Source: Streptomyces sp. NBC_00190 (GTDB lineage Bacteria; Actinomycetota; Actinomycetes; Streptomycetales; Streptomycetaceae). Taken from it: a stretch of DNA of 64,000 nt. Positions 8,467 through 17,493 of this stretch are shown piece after piece. Both the position numbers and the translations under genes were made by a program. The stretch is from the NCBI RefSeq assembly GCF_036203305.1, contig NZ_CP108131.1, forward strand, positions 7,812,001 to 7,876,000, read 5' to 3'. Within the stretch, counting starts at the first letter, position 1. Every line of letters begins with the position of its first letter. The notes beneath the pieces were generated by a model that worked only from the letters and a program-made list of their open reading frames with translations, was not told the origin of the DNA and did not search any database.

Positions 8467-11010
8467 CTACCGGACTGCCGGGTGCACCGCCGGTACGTCG
8501 TCCTCGGGCGTCTTGGCCGTGACCAGCAGCCCGGCGAGCAGCCCCGCGAGCAGCATGCTGCCGACCGCCCACCAGAGGGTGGTGGTGTAGCCGCCCAGCA
8601 GTGCTTCGCCGGCCGGCCCGGACGGCCATGCCGAGTTGCGCAGGCGGGTGACGACGATGCTGCTGAGCAGCACGCTGCCGAGCACCCCGCCCACGTACTG
8701 GGCCACGGTGACGGTCGCCGAGGCGGCGCCGGAGTGCTGCGGGGCGACGGCGGTCGCGACGGCGAGGACCGGCATGAAGGCCACGCCGATGCCGAGGCCC
8801 ATGAGGAGCATGCCGGGCAGTACCTGGACCACGTTGGCCCCGTCGACCGTGAGTCCGGTCAGGAGCACCAGCCCCAGAGCCGCGGTCACCAGGCCCGCCG
8901 CGATCAGGACGCGCGGTGCGAAGCGGTGCTGCAGGCGGGCGGAGAGCTGGGTGGAACCGATGACGACCGCGGCGACCATGGGCAGGAGGGCCACTCCGGT
9001 CATGGCCGGGGTGTAGCCGAGGACGCTCTGCAGGTAGAAGGTCATGGACGGGAACGAGGCCAGGACGGCGACGCCGGCCAGGAGCATGACGAGGACGCAG
9101 CCGACGCGGTCGCGGCCCGCGACGCCGTACGGCGAAGGGTGCCGGCCCGCCGTCCTGGTCTGCCACCACAGGAAGGTCACGAACAGGGCGACGCCCACCG
9201 CGAACAGGACGAGGACCAGAGGGGCCGTCCAGCCGAGGGCATCGACCTCGGTGAGGCCGTAGGTGAGGGTGGCGAGCGCACCGGTGCCGAGCAGCAGGCC
9301 GAGCCCGTCGAAGCGGGCGCCGGTAGTGCCCAGGCGGTCGTGGACCAGGGGGAACGCGCTGATCAGGGCGATCACGGCGAGGAGGACGGAGGCGTACAGG
9401 GACACCCGCCAGCTCAGGGATTCGATGAGCCAGCCGCCCGTGAGCAGCCCGAGCGCCGAACCGCCGCCGGTGATCGCGGCGTAGATCCCGAAGGCCCTGC
9501 CGCGTTCCTTCGGGTCGGTGAAGCCCGTGGCCACCAGGGCCAGCGCGGACGCCGTCAGCAGCGCGCCGGAGAGGCCCTGCAAGCCGCGGGCCCAGACCAG
9601 CAGGCCGGAATCGCCGGCCGAGCCGGCGAGCGCGGAGGCCGCCGCACATCCGGCCAGTCCGATGACGAAGACGAGCTTGCGCCCCACGAGGTCGGCGACG
9701 TACCCGCCCAGCAGCAGCACGCCGCCGAAGGCGAGCGCGTAGGCCCTGAACATCGAGGCCAGACCGTGGGAGGGAAGTCCGAGGTCGGCCTGTACGGCCG
9801 GTACCGCCATGTTGAAGGTCGCCGTGTCGAGCAGCACCAACAGCTGCGCCAGGGCGATGACCGGCAGACCCCACCAGCGCCGGGGGTGCGGGGGCGCGGG
9901 CCAGGGGCCCGGGGGCGGTCCGAAGCCCTGCCCGGGGCCGCCGTGCGCGAAAGTCGTCGGGGAGTACGCGGGCGGCGGCGGGGGCAGCGGCTGGGCCCGG
10001 GCCAGGTCCTGGGGCTGAGGCCGCGGGGGCGGGATGCGGGGGTCCGGCTGCGCCGTGGGTGCCTCGGCGGGGGCTTCGGTGGGGGATCCAGCGGGTGTTG
10101 CGGGGGCGTAGTCCAGCAACTGGGCGGCATGGCGGCCGAGTTGTGCCAACACCGCGCCCGGCAGCCACTCCGTCGCCTGATCCGTCGCCTGATCCGTCGC
10201 CGTGCGCGCGGCCACCTGCTGGGGGGTGGGCCGCCTCGCAGGGTCCTTGTGCAGGCATTCGCGTACGAGGTCGACCAGCGTTTCCGGTACGCCGGTGAGG
10301 TCCGCCTCCTCCTCGGCGATCCTGAAGAGGTGGGCGTTCAGGCCGGTGTCCTTGGCGCCGAACAGGAGGCGCCCGGTGGCGGCGTAGACCAGGACGGCGC
10401 CCAGGCAGAAGACATCGCTGGCGGGGGTGAGTTCGAGACCGCGGACTTGTTCCGGCGACATGAAGCCGGGGGAGCCGATCAGCATGCCGGTGTGGGTGTG
10501 CAGGCTGTCCCCGGTGAGGCTGTCCATCGCCCGGGCGATGCCGAAGTCGATGACCCGGGGCCCGTCGACGGTGACGAGGACGTTGGACGGCTTGAGGTCA
10601 CGATGGATCAGGCCCGCCTCGTGCACGGCCTGCAGGGCGACGGCCAGGCGGTTGGCGAGCGTGTGCACCGAGTGCTCGGGCAACGGCCCGAAGTCCTGGG
10701 CCACCACGGTGTGCAGATCGGGCCCCGGAATGTACTGGGTCGCCACCCAGGGCACGGCGGCGTCCGGGTCGGCGTCGAGCACGGCCGCCGTCCAACTCCC
10801 GCCCACGCGCCGCGCGGCGGCCACTTCACGGGCGAAGCGCCGGCGGAACTCGGGGTGCCCGGCGTACTCGGCCTGCACGACCTTGACGGCCACGGTGCGG
10901 CCGCCCTCGGAGCGACCCAGATAGACCAGGCCCATACCGCCGGCGCCCAGCCGGGCGATCAGGCGGTACGGGCCTATGCGGATCGGGTCTTCGGTGATCA
11001 ACTGGTCCAC
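8467..11010 (-). CDS. Fusion of a Ser/Thr protein kinase with a DHA2-type MFS drug exporter
   Basis: One 847-residue frame carries two whole proteins. Residues 13-270 are a Hanks kinase: glycine loop RLGAGGMGLVYLG, K43 in VAVK, catalytic loop HRDLKPSN at 136-143, DFG at 155-157 and SPE at 185-187. Residues 300-375 are a Pro/Ala-rich linker, and 380 to the end is a 14-helix EmrB/QacA-type antiporter opening with LLDTATFNMAVPAVQADLG. No stop or convincing ribosome site separates the parts. The start is a GTG at 11010, placing RIGPYRL where other streptomycete kinases have it. A phosphorylation-controlled exporter is the plain reading, but neither target nor cargo is known. Confidence 0.9.
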   Translation of the reverse strand: MDQLITEDPIRIGPYRLIARLGAGGMGLVYLGRSEGGRTVAVKVVQAEYAGHPEFRRRFAREVAAARRVGGSWTAAVLDADPDAAVPWVATQYIPGPDLHTVVAQDFGPLPEHSVHTLANRLAVALQAVHEAGLIHRDLKPSNVLVTVDGPRVIDFGIARAMDSLTGDSLHTHTGMLIGSPGFMSPEQVRGLELTPASDVFCLGAVLVYAATGRLLFGAKDTGLNAHLFRIAEEEADLTGVPETLVDLVRECLHKDPARRPTPQQVAARTATDQATDQATEWLPGAVLAQLGRHAAQLLDYAPATPAGSPTEAPAEAPTAQPDPRIPPPRPQPQDLARAQPLPPPPPAYSPTTFAHGGPGQGFGPPPGPWPAPPHPRRWWGLPVIALAQLLVLLDTATFNMAVPAVQADLGLPSHGLASMFRAYALAFGGVLLLGGYVADLVGRKLVFVIGLAGCAAASALAGSAGDSGLLVWARGLQGLSGALLTASALALVATGFTDPKERGRAFGIYAAITGGGSALGLLTGGWLIESLSWRVSLYASVLLAVIALISAFPLVHDRLGTTGARFDGLGLLLGTGALATLTYGLTEVDALGWTAPLVLVLFAVGVALFVTFLWWQTRTAGRHPSPYGVAGRDRVGCVLVMLLAGVAVLASFPSMTFYLQSVLGYTPAMTGVALLPMVAAVVIGSTQLSARLQHRFAPRVLIAAGLVTAALGLVLLTGLTVDGANVVQVLPGMLLMGLGIGVAFMPVLAVATAVAPQHSGAASATVTVAQYVGGVLGSVLLSSIVVTRLRNSAWPSGPAGEALLGGYTTTLWWAVGSMLLAGLLAGLLVTAKTPEDDVPAVHPAVR

Positions 11011-11131
11011 GGGGAAAAGGTAGTACAGCGGTCCGACAGCGGTGGGGCCATCAGGCAAATCGTCCGTACGCGGCCCACTTCGGCTCCGACGGCCGCTTCG
11101 TGCTCCCGGGGCGCTGTGCATACTGCTGGTC

Positions 11132-11632
11132 ATGACGTCCACGATCGCCTCCCGCTTGCACCTGATGATCACCTTTGTGCTGGTGACGTGCGGGGCGGTC
11201 GGCGGCGCCTGTTTCGGTCTTCTCCTGGGTGGCCGGTCGGCGGCTCTGGTCGCCGGGGGAGCGGCCGGCCTGGGCGCGGGGATCGGTTCGTTCCTCTCCC
11301 GCCGCCAGGTGGTGGAGTTCTTCCAGCCGGAGCGGGCCGTCACCCGGGTCGACGGGTACGCGGAAGGGATCGCCGACGCGGTCCTCGTGAGCATCGCGAC
11401 CTACCAGTCCGCGGTCTTCCCCCTCACTGCGGAGGGCGTGACCGACGCGGAACGCGATGCCCGCCGTACCGTCGCCTACCGGGTCGCCGCCTACGACGGC
11501 CTGCCCCTGGCCGTAAGGGTGTCGGCGGCCGCGGCCCTGGAAGCCGTTGACCAGGGCCTGGACGCCGAACGGGCCCAGGCGGCGGTGAAGGCCCTGTCCC
11601 TCACGGTCTACGACCACCGCGGCGGCCGCTGA
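11132..11632 (+). CDS. Small membrane protein of unknown function
   Basis: This 166-residue protein has two adjacent hydrophobic helices at about residues 10-28 and 33-52, joined by a tight Gly-rich turn (GGACFGLLLGGRSAALVAGG). A soluble Ala- and charge-rich C-terminal domain of about 110 residues follows. The C-terminus (EAVDQGLDAERAQAAVKALS) is probably helical. The ATG at 11132 is chosen because it comes just before the first helix, although its ribosome site is weak. It is divergent from the kinase-MFS gene with a gap of about 120 bases. I do not recognise a family. Confidence 0.65.
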   Translation: MTSTIASRLHLMITFVLVTCGAVGGACFGLLLGGRSAALVAGGAAGLGAGIGSFLSRRQVVEFFQPERAVTRVDGYAEGIADAVLVSIATYQSAVFPLTAEGVTDAERDARRTVAYRVAAYDGLPLAVRVSAAAALEAVDQGLDAERAQAAVKALSLTVYDHRGGR

Positions 11633-11678
11633 ACCCGCGCGGCCCGCCGGGCGTCGCGGTCCGGGTCCCGTGGGCCGG

Positions 11679-12662
11679 TCAGCCGTTCAGCGACTTCATC
11701 AGCTCGGGGGAGTAGCGGTCGCCCGAGGCCACGCCGTGCGGGGCCACGGCGTCGATGGCGGCCAGGTCCGTGTCGCTGATCGTCACGGCGGCGGCGGCGA
11801 TGTTCTCCTCCAGGTAGCGGCGGCGCTTGGTGCCCGGGATGGGCACCGCGCCCTGGTGCAGGGTCCATGCCAGGGCGAGCTGCGAAGGCGTGACGCCCTT
11901 CTCGGCGGCGAGGCGGCGCACCTGCTCGACGACGGCCAGGTTGCGGTGGAAGTTCTCGCCCTGGAAGCGCGGGTCGGTGCGGCGGAAGTCGTCGGCGGCG
12001 AAGTCGTCAGGGCTGGTGATGGCGCCGGAGAGGAACCCCCGGCCGAGCGGGGAGTAGGCGACGAGCCCGATGCCGAGCGCGCGCAGGGTGTCGAGGACGC
12101 CGTCGTGCTCGATGCCGCGCTCGAAGAGGCTGTACTCGGTCTGTACGGCGGCCAGCGGGTGGACGGCGTGGGCGCGGGCGATGGTGGCGGGCGCGGCCTC
12201 GCACAGGCCGATGTGGCGGACCTTTCCGGCGGCGACGAGATCGGCCAGGGCGCCCACGCTCTCCTCGACGGGCACGTCCGGGTCGATGCGGTGCAGGTAG
12301 TAGAGGTCGATGTGGTCGGTGCCCAGGTGGCGCAGGGAGCGGTCGGCCGAGCGCCGGATGTAGTCGGGGGTCGCGTTGTGGCCGACGAAGGCTCCTTCGT
12401 CGGTGAACTCGATGCCGGTCTTCGTCGCGACCACGGCGGATTCGCGGCGGCCGGTCAGCGCCTTTCCGAGAAGCCGTTCGTTGCGGAACGGGCCGTAGCC
12501 CTCGGCGGTGTCGAGCAGTGTGACGCCGAGCTCCAGGGCGCGGTCGATGGTGGCGAGGGACTCGGTCTCGTCCGTGGCCCCGTAGTGGGCGCTCATGCCC
12601 ATCAGCCCGAGTCCTTCGGCGCCGACCTTCAGTCCCTGGCTGCCCAGTGTGCGGATGTCCAT
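11679..12662 (-). CDS. Aldo/keto reductase
   Basis: This 327-residue (alpha/beta)8 NADPH-dependent oxidoreductase resembles the AKR13/YajO type. The catalytic tetrad is visible as D51 and Y56 (LLDTAEGYGPF), K81 (ATKTG) and H124 (LYYLHRID). The cofactor-binding end IPGTKRRRYLEENIAAA is present. The ATG at 12662 is preceded by CAGGGAGACCCCG. It is divergent from a TetR gene, and a pair of matching operator half-boxes lies in the shared promoter, so it is very likely the regulator's target. Such pairs often clear reactive aldehydes or quinones; the substrate here is not known. Confidence 0.92.
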   Translation of the reverse strand: MDIRTLGSQGLKVGAEGLGLMGMSAHYGATDETESLATIDRALELGVTLLDTAEGYGPFRNERLLGKALTGRRESAVVATKTGIEFTDEGAFVGHNATPDYIRRSADRSLRHLGTDHIDLYYLHRIDPDVPVEESVGALADLVAAGKVRHIGLCEAAPATIARAHAVHPLAAVQTEYSLFERGIEHDGVLDTLRALGIGLVAYSPLGRGFLSGAITSPDDFAADDFRRTDPRFQGENFHRNLAVVEQVRRLAAEKGVTPSQLALAWTLHQGAVPIPGTKRRRYLEENIAAAAVTISDTDLAAIDAVAPHGVASGDRYSPELMKSLNG

Positions 12663-12681
12663 CGGGGTCTCCCTGGCGAGT

Positions 12682-12695
12682 AAGTAACTAACTGG
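12682..12695 (-). promoter_or_regulatory. TetR operator box, reductase side
   Basis: AAGTAACTAACTGG lies between the reductase start and the centre of the divergent promoter. Its near-identical, inverted partner is at 12737-12750 (13 of 14 bases). Binding by the adjacent TetR protein is inferred from the matched pair. Confidence 0.6.
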
Positions 12696-12736
12696 ATAGA
12701 TAGAGCTTGCACCCTGCCTTGCGGCGATGTCAATAA

Positions 12737-12750
12737 CCAGATAGTTACTT
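12737..12750 (+). promoter_or_regulatory. TetR operator box, regulator side
   Basis: CCAGATAGTTACTT is the inverted copy of the box at 12682-12695. It overlaps a possible -10 (TAGTTA, 12742-12747) that lies 17 bases after a TTGCGG -35-like hexamer, so a bound repressor would block the regulator's own promoter. Confidence 0.6.
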
Positions 12751-12765
12751 GCTAGGGTGTGAGGT

Positions 12766-13347
12766 ATGGCACGGGATTCCAGCGCGACCAAGGCCCGCCT
12801 GCTCGACGCGGCCTTCTCCGAGTTCGCCGCGTACGGCATCGCCGGTGCGCGGGTCGACCGCATCGCCGAGGCCGCGCAGGCGAACAAGCGGCTCATCTAC
12901 GTCTACTACGGCAACAAGGAGCAGCTCTTCGACGCCGTGCTCCAGCAGGCCCTGGAGGTCGGATCGGAGTCCGTACCGTTCGACGCCGACGACCTGCCCG
13001 GCTACGCGGGCGCCGTCTTCGACCACCTCGTCGAGCGGCCGTCGCTGATGCGTCTGGTGCTCTGGAAGCAGCTGGAGCGTCCGGGGAACACGGACACGAC
13101 GGCCGCGTCCTACCGGGGCAAGATCGCGGCCGTGCGGCGGGCGCAGGAAGCGGGGCGGATCGACGCCGGGATGGACGCCGCCGATGTGCTGACGCTGGTG
13201 ATCGCCATGTCCCAGGCGTGGTTCGGCGCGGTGGGCGGTCCGGCGGCAGACGAGACCGGCACCGCCTGGGCGCCCGGGCAACTCGCCCGCCACCGGGCGG
13301 CGATGGTGGAGTCCGTACGCCGGATGATCGCGCCGCCCGGGGATTAG
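12766..13347 (+). CDS. TetR family transcriptional regulator
   Basis: This 193-residue regulator has an N-terminal three-helix DNA-binding domain at residues 8-55 (LLDAAFSEFAAYGIAGARVD, then AQANKRLIYVYYGNKEQLFD), the usual TetR form. A ligand-binding helical domain follows. The ATG at 12766 has GTGAGGT upstream. It is divergent from the aldo/keto reductase gene, with two inverted operator boxes between them. It probably represses both genes and lets go on binding the reductase substrate or a related toxicant. Confidence 0.92.
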   Translation: MARDSSATKARLLDAAFSEFAAYGIAGARVDRIAEAAQANKRLIYVYYGNKEQLFDAVLQQALEVGSESVPFDADDLPGYAGAVFDHLVERPSLMRLVLWKQLERPGNTDTTAASYRGKIAAVRRAQEAGRIDAGMDAADVLTLVIAMSQAWFGAVGGPAADETGTAWAPGQLARHRAAMVESVRRMIAPPGD

Positions 13348-13379
13348 GGTGCCGGCGCGGCGGGATCGGCTCCGGTCCG

Positions 13380-14690
13380 TCAGTCGTCGAGGGCTTCCAG
13401 GACCTTGCCGAGGTCCACGAACTTGAAGCCGGTGGCGGTGCGCTCCGCGGCCTGGGGCGTCTCGTGTCCGTCCTGGACGACGAGGAGGCCCTTCGGGTAC
13501 TTGCTCCCGAGAGGGGCGCCCAGGGCCGCGGCGCCGTCGCACTCCTCGGAGCCGTCCAGGGTGCGGGACGCGGTGACGCGGAAGCCGCCCTCGTACTCGT
13601 TGCCCTCGTCGCTCTCACGGTCGTAGGCCGCGAAGGTGTTGTCGCCCTGGCTCGACGCGAGCAGGTAACCGTCGCCGTCAGGCTGCGTGATCAAGGTGAG
13701 CCCTTCGACGTCGGCCGCGAGCCGGCGGCCGCCGAAACCGGGATCGGGCCCCGGAGTGCACTCCTCGGTCTCCGCGTCGTAGGTGCCGGGCCTTCCGTAC
13801 TCGCGGACCTTGTCGACCAGTTGCGGGGCCGCCGTGAGGTCGGCCCGCAGGCGCCAGATGCCGATGTCCTCCTGGCCCGCGTAGAGCGTGCCGTCGTCCG
13901 GGTCGACCACCATGCCTTCGACCTGGGGCAGTTCACCGGGTTCCGCGCACGGGGACCAGGAAGCGCCGTCCGGCAGGCGGAAGGAGGAAGGCAGGTCGAG
14001 GGTGCGGACCTTGCGGTAGTCGACGGTGCCGGAGCCGGTGGCCACGAGTTCGAGCAGGGCGACGGTGGTGGTCTTGCGCCGGCTGACGAGTGCGTAGGCG
14101 CGGCCGGTGGCCCGGTCGGTCCAGGTGGCGAGGCCGTAGGCCGTCCGCTGCTCGTTGACCTCGTGCTGGTCGGCGGAGAAGACGGGCCGGACCGCCGGAT
14201 CGGTGACGTCGGTGAGCGGCCCGCCGGGCCGGGCGGGGTCGATGCGGTAGAAGCGCAGCCGGTCGTTTCCGCGGTCGCTGGTCACGGCCAGGTCGGCGCG
14301 TCCCGTCGAAAGCCGCAGCCCGTGGACGAGGTCCACATTGTTGAAGCGGCCGGGTGCGTCGCCGGGTGCGGGGCTGCTCGGCGCGGGCACGGACTGGATC
14401 TGCTGGGCGTCGAGGTCGTAGACCCGCAGCCCTCCCTCCTTGGCCGTGGCCACGACGAGGCTGCGGCCGGGGTCGGCCGCGTTGCGCCAGATCGCCGGGT
14501 CGTCGGCGTTCGCGTTGCCGCCGGCCTCGTCGTCGTACAGGGCGGCGGTCTCGGCCCGGGCGGTGACCGCCGGCAACGGGGCGGGCCCGGTCCGAGAGGT
14601 GTGGGCCTGCGCGGGCACGGCCGCGGCGAGCGCCGCGAGGGCGACGACGCCGGCGATCACGCCCGGCCGTCGAATGCGGGAGAGGGGCAC
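13380..14690 (-). CDS. Secreted beta-propeller phytase
   Basis: This 436-residue protein has a signal peptide (RRPGVIAGVVALAALAAAVP, cut near AQA at about residue 29). The rest matches beta-propeller phytase/3-phytase. DDPAIWRNAADPGRSLVVAT is the classic first blade with calcium-site acids. LAVTSDRGNDRLRFYRID, VEGMVVDPDDGTLYAGQEDIG and VEGLTLI lead on through the blades, and the chain ends with GLLVVQDGHE. These calcium-dependent enzymes remove phosphate from phytate outside the cell. It converges with the TetR gene, 32 bases apart. Family assignment is strong. Confidence 0.93.
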   Translation of the reverse strand: MPLSRIRRPGVIAGVVALAALAAAVPAQAHTSRTGPAPLPAVTARAETAALYDDEAGGNANADDPAIWRNAADPGRSLVVATAKEGGLRVYDLDAQQIQSVPAPSSPAPGDAPGRFNNVDLVHGLRLSTGRADLAVTSDRGNDRLRFYRIDPARPGGPLTDVTDPAVRPVFSADQHEVNEQRTAYGLATWTDRATGRAYALVSRRKTTTVALLELVATGSGTVDYRKVRTLDLPSSFRLPDGASWSPCAEPGELPQVEGMVVDPDDGTLYAGQEDIGIWRLRADLTAAPQLVDKVREYGRPGTYDAETEECTPGPDPGFGGRRLAADVEGLTLITQPDGDGYLLASSQGDNTFAAYDRESDEGNEYEGGFRVTASRTLDGSEECDGAAALGAPLGSKYPKGLLVVQDGHETPQAAERTATGFKFVDLGKVLEALDD

Positions 14691-14854
14691 GAAGCGGCTC
14701 CTTCACGTCGGAACAGATCGTGACCACGTTCGGCACGGTTCGTAGCCGGTGCCCCATCCCGGGGTGGAGTTGACGTGAACACTTCATCAGCTGTGCGGGT
14801 TTCGGGCGGGTCCGCACCCGGCGCGTGGGAACCGCGCGGGGAGCGATCTTCGTC

Positions 14855-15904
14855 GTGTCGGTCGTGACTGACATTACCGACCTCACCGTCGAGCAGCTCG
14901 CCGAAGCCTGGCAGCGCATCCGTGACACGTCCCCCGCGGACGAAGCGGACCCCTTCGTCCTGGACTGCGCCCGCAGGCTCTCCGCCGACCCGGGCGGGGA
15001 ACAGGCCCACGTGTGGGTGTCCGGGCTGTTGGCGATGTCGGGCCACCTCGCCCGGCGTCCGGTGCGGGAGGCCGAGCGCGCCGCCCTCGACGCCCTGCGC
15101 GCCGCGGTCAAGGAGCTGGGTCGCCGGGCCTGCTCGCACGAAGACCACCCGTACGAGTCGGAGATGGACTGGATCGAGGACGAGATCTGGCTGGGTGACA
15201 ACGGGCTGCTGACCGGCGAACTCCCGGGACAGGACGCCGACGTCGACGCCGGCAAGGTGCTGTGCCCGGGCAACGTGGCGGGCTGGGCGCGCCTCGCCGT
15301 GGACGTGATCGCGCCGCTCACCGTCCGCCGGATCCCCGTGGGCGCGCCGGCGGACCACCAGAGTTCCATCAGCACCCTGTCGGGGATCGTGAACGACTAC
15401 CCGTACTGCGATCCGCACGACGTGCTGATCGACGAGGCCGCCTGCCTTCCTGCCCGGCCGACCCGCGGAGTGCTCGCGGGCTACCTCGTGACCATGAACG
15501 CGACCTGCTGGTACGCGGCGTCGGAGAGGATCACCGACCGCTCGGTACCGGCCTCGATGGTCAAGGGGGTCGAGGCCGCCGTCGCGCTGCTGGAGGACGG
15601 TCCGTGCGCCCACGGCCCCGGTGAGCATCCCGATACCGGCGACCCGGACTACGCGAGCCAGGTCGGCTACCTGCTGCGCAGCCCGGGCGGCCGTGCCGAG
15701 ATCGCCGAGTATGACGGGTGGGACGAGGACGGCGAGGACGGCGAGGACGGCGAAGGGGGCGACGGGCCCGGCGAGGACGAGCCGCTGGACGCGTGGGTGT
15801 GTCCCGCGTTCCTGCGCGAGCTGGCGTCCGAGACGATCGGCACGCTGAGGGGAGCCCTGGCGGCGTTCGACGACGTGCCGACGGAGAGCCGGGACGGCGC
15901 CTGA
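14855..15904 (+). CDS. Hypothetical protein with acidic C-terminal repeat
   Basis: A protein of about 349 residues with no family I recognise. It looks soluble. Visible traits are a Cys/His/Asp-rich stretch (ACSHEDHPYESEMDW), a second such stretch (NDYPYCDPHD) that could bind metal, and an acidic run of DGED repeats at about residues 288-308 before a final helical segment. The GTG at 14855 is picked because GGGGAG lies 11 bases upstream; GTG at 14825 and 14864 are possible too. It is divergent from the phytase gene and ends 21 bases before the convergent amidase gene. Confidence 0.7.
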   Translation: MSVVTDITDLTVEQLAEAWQRIRDTSPADEADPFVLDCARRLSADPGGEQAHVWVSGLLAMSGHLARRPVREAERAALDALRAAVKELGRRACSHEDHPYESEMDWIEDEIWLGDNGLLTGELPGQDADVDAGKVLCPGNVAGWARLAVDVIAPLTVRRIPVGAPADHQSSISTLSGIVNDYPYCDPHDVLIDEAACLPARPTRGVLAGYLVTMNATCWYAASERITDRSVPASMVKGVEAAVALLEDGPCAHGPGEHPDTGDPDYASQVGYLLRSPGGRAEIAEYDGWDEDGEDGEDGEGGDGPGEDEPLDAWVCPAFLRELASETIGTLRGALAAFDDVPTESRDGA

Positions 15905-15925
15905 CGCGGGGCGTGACCGGCGGGC

Positions 15926-17356
15926 TCAATCCGCCGGACCGGCCCCCCGCGGGTCGATCGGTGTGAGGACTCCCAGCCGGTCCTCGACCGCCTGGGCCGC
16001 GTCCAGGCACAGGTCCTCCCGGAAGGCGCGTCCGACGATCTGCACTCCGCAGGGGAGCCCGTCGGCCGGACCCGTCGGCACGGCCACGGCGGGCACGCCC
16101 GCGAAACTGGTCGCCGTGCACAGCCGCATTCCCGAAGCGACCCGGTCCCGCCCCGCCCTGTCCCGCGACTCCAGCCCCGGCTCCACCGGTGGCTCGGTGA
16201 AGGACGGGCCGAGCAGGAGCGGGTACTCGTGCAGGAATTCGGCCCACGAGCGGCGGATGCTCATCCAGGTTCCCATCAGCTTCACCAGCTCGTCCGCGCT
16301 CGCGGGCGGGGTCCGCTCCATCGCCATCCCGATGTAGCGGTCCCCGCCTTCGCCGAGCAGCCCGCGCACCGCCGGCCAGGTCGGGGCGAACTCGGTCACC
16401 GTGATCCGGCCGTAGGCGTCCAGCGCCTCGTCCAGCCTCGGTACGTCCGCCACCTCCCGCACGTCGTATCCGGCGGCACTCAGTGCCCCGGCCGCGGCTT
16501 CGACGGCCGCGCGCACCGTGGGATGGACGCCGTGCCCACCCGGGTCGGCCACGACCGCGACCTTCACCGGGCCGCGGAGGGGTTCGCCGTACGCCGGCAC
16601 CGGTACGGCCCGCGGGTCGCGCGGATCGGTCCCCGCCAGCACCTCGTACGCCAGCCTCAGATCGCCCACGGTCCGGGCCAACGGGCCGTCGGTGACCAGC
16701 ATCTGGGACGCCGGGCCGGGGTCGTCCGGGCCGAGGACGCGGTGGTCGGCGGGGAACCGCCCGGTGGTCGGCTTCAGCCCCGCCACTCCGCAGAACTGGG
16801 CCGGGACGCGGATCGAGCCACCGGAGTCGTTGCCGAGGCCGAGCGCCGCCATGCCCGTGGCGACGGCCACCGCGTCGCCCCCGCTGCTGCCGCCCGGCGT
16901 CCGGGCCGGGTCCCACGGGTTGGCCGTGTCGCCGAACAGCTCGCTGCGCGTGTGCATCCCGGCCAGGATCAGGGTGGGTACGTTGCTGTGCCCGATCACG
17001 ATGGCCCCGGCGGCGCGCAGCCGGGCCACCGGGGGCGCGTCCGCCGCCGCGACCAGATCGCGGAAGCGCGCCACGCCGAACGTGGTCGCCGCGCCTTCGA
17101 CCGCGGTGGTCTCCTTCACCGTGAACGGCACGCCCGCGAGCGGCCCCAGCACCTCACCGGCGGCCCGCCTGCGGTCGGTGTCCGCCGCCGCCTCGCGCGC
17201 CCGCTCCGCCAGGAGCTGTGTGACCGCGTTCACCCGCGGGTTGACCGCGGCGATGCGCTCCAGGTGGCTCTCCACCAGTTCCGCCGCCGATACCTCTCCG
17301 CTGCGGACGGCCTCCGCCTGCGCGGCGGCCGGCCTCTGCCACAACCCCTCTTGCAT
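15926..17356 (-). CDS. Amidase signature family enzyme
   Basis: This 476-residue amidase carries the full Ser-cisSer-Lys set. K81 is in FTVKETT, the cis-serine is in TPGGSSGGDAVAVATG (residues 153-168), and the nucleophile S181 is in GNDSGGSIRVPAQFCG. Members hydrolyse a wide range of amides. The ATG at 17356 is used, with GGGGAG 10 bases before it. The divergent TetR gene begins 137 bases away, and two related palindromes lie between them, one over each promoter side, so this gene is the likely target of that regulator. The substrate is not predictable. Confidence 0.93.
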   Translation of the reverse strand: MQEGLWQRPAAAQAEAVRSGEVSAAELVESHLERIAAVNPRVNAVTQLLAERAREAAADTDRRRAAGEVLGPLAGVPFTVKETTAVEGAATTFGVARFRDLVAAADAPPVARLRAAGAIVIGHSNVPTLILAGMHTRSELFGDTANPWDPARTPGGSSGGDAVAVATGMAALGLGNDSGGSIRVPAQFCGVAGLKPTTGRFPADHRVLGPDDPGPASQMLVTDGPLARTVGDLRLAYEVLAGTDPRDPRAVPVPAYGEPLRGPVKVAVVADPGGHGVHPTVRAAVEAAAGALSAAGYDVREVADVPRLDEALDAYGRITVTEFAPTWPAVRGLLGEGGDRYIGMAMERTPPASADELVKLMGTWMSIRRSWAEFLHEYPLLLGPSFTEPPVEPGLESRDRAGRDRVASGMRLCTATSFAGVPAVAVPTGPADGLPCGVQIVGRAFREDLCLDAAQAVEDRLGVLTPIDPRGAGPAD

Positions 17357-17378
17357 GACTCGTACGCTCCCCACTCGA

Positions 17379-17406
17379 TTGTTCCGATGCGCTCGCATCG
17401 GAACAA
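17379..17406. promoter_or_regulatory. Long perfect palindrome, operator 1 of amidase/TetR region
   Basis: Arms TTGTTCCGATGCG and CGCATCGGAACAA form a 13-bp perfect dyad with a CT centre. It is 22 bases upstream of the amidase start. Its core recurs at 17428-17443, so it is very likely the binding site of the TetR protein encoded at 17494. Confidence 0.75.
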
Positions 17407-17427
17407 CGGAAACAATAGCCCGGGATC

Positions 17428-17443
17428 CGATGCGCTCGCATCG
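17428..17443. promoter_or_regulatory. Palindrome, operator 2 of amidase/TetR region
   Basis: CGATGCG and CGCATCG flank the same CT centre as operator 1. The two centres are 43 bases apart, about four helical turns, and this one is on the regulator side. Autoregulation is inferred. Confidence 0.7.
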
Positions 17444-17493
17444 AATAGAGTGGCCGCACGACAGTCCGCGGTGGAACAGGGAGACGACCGGGC

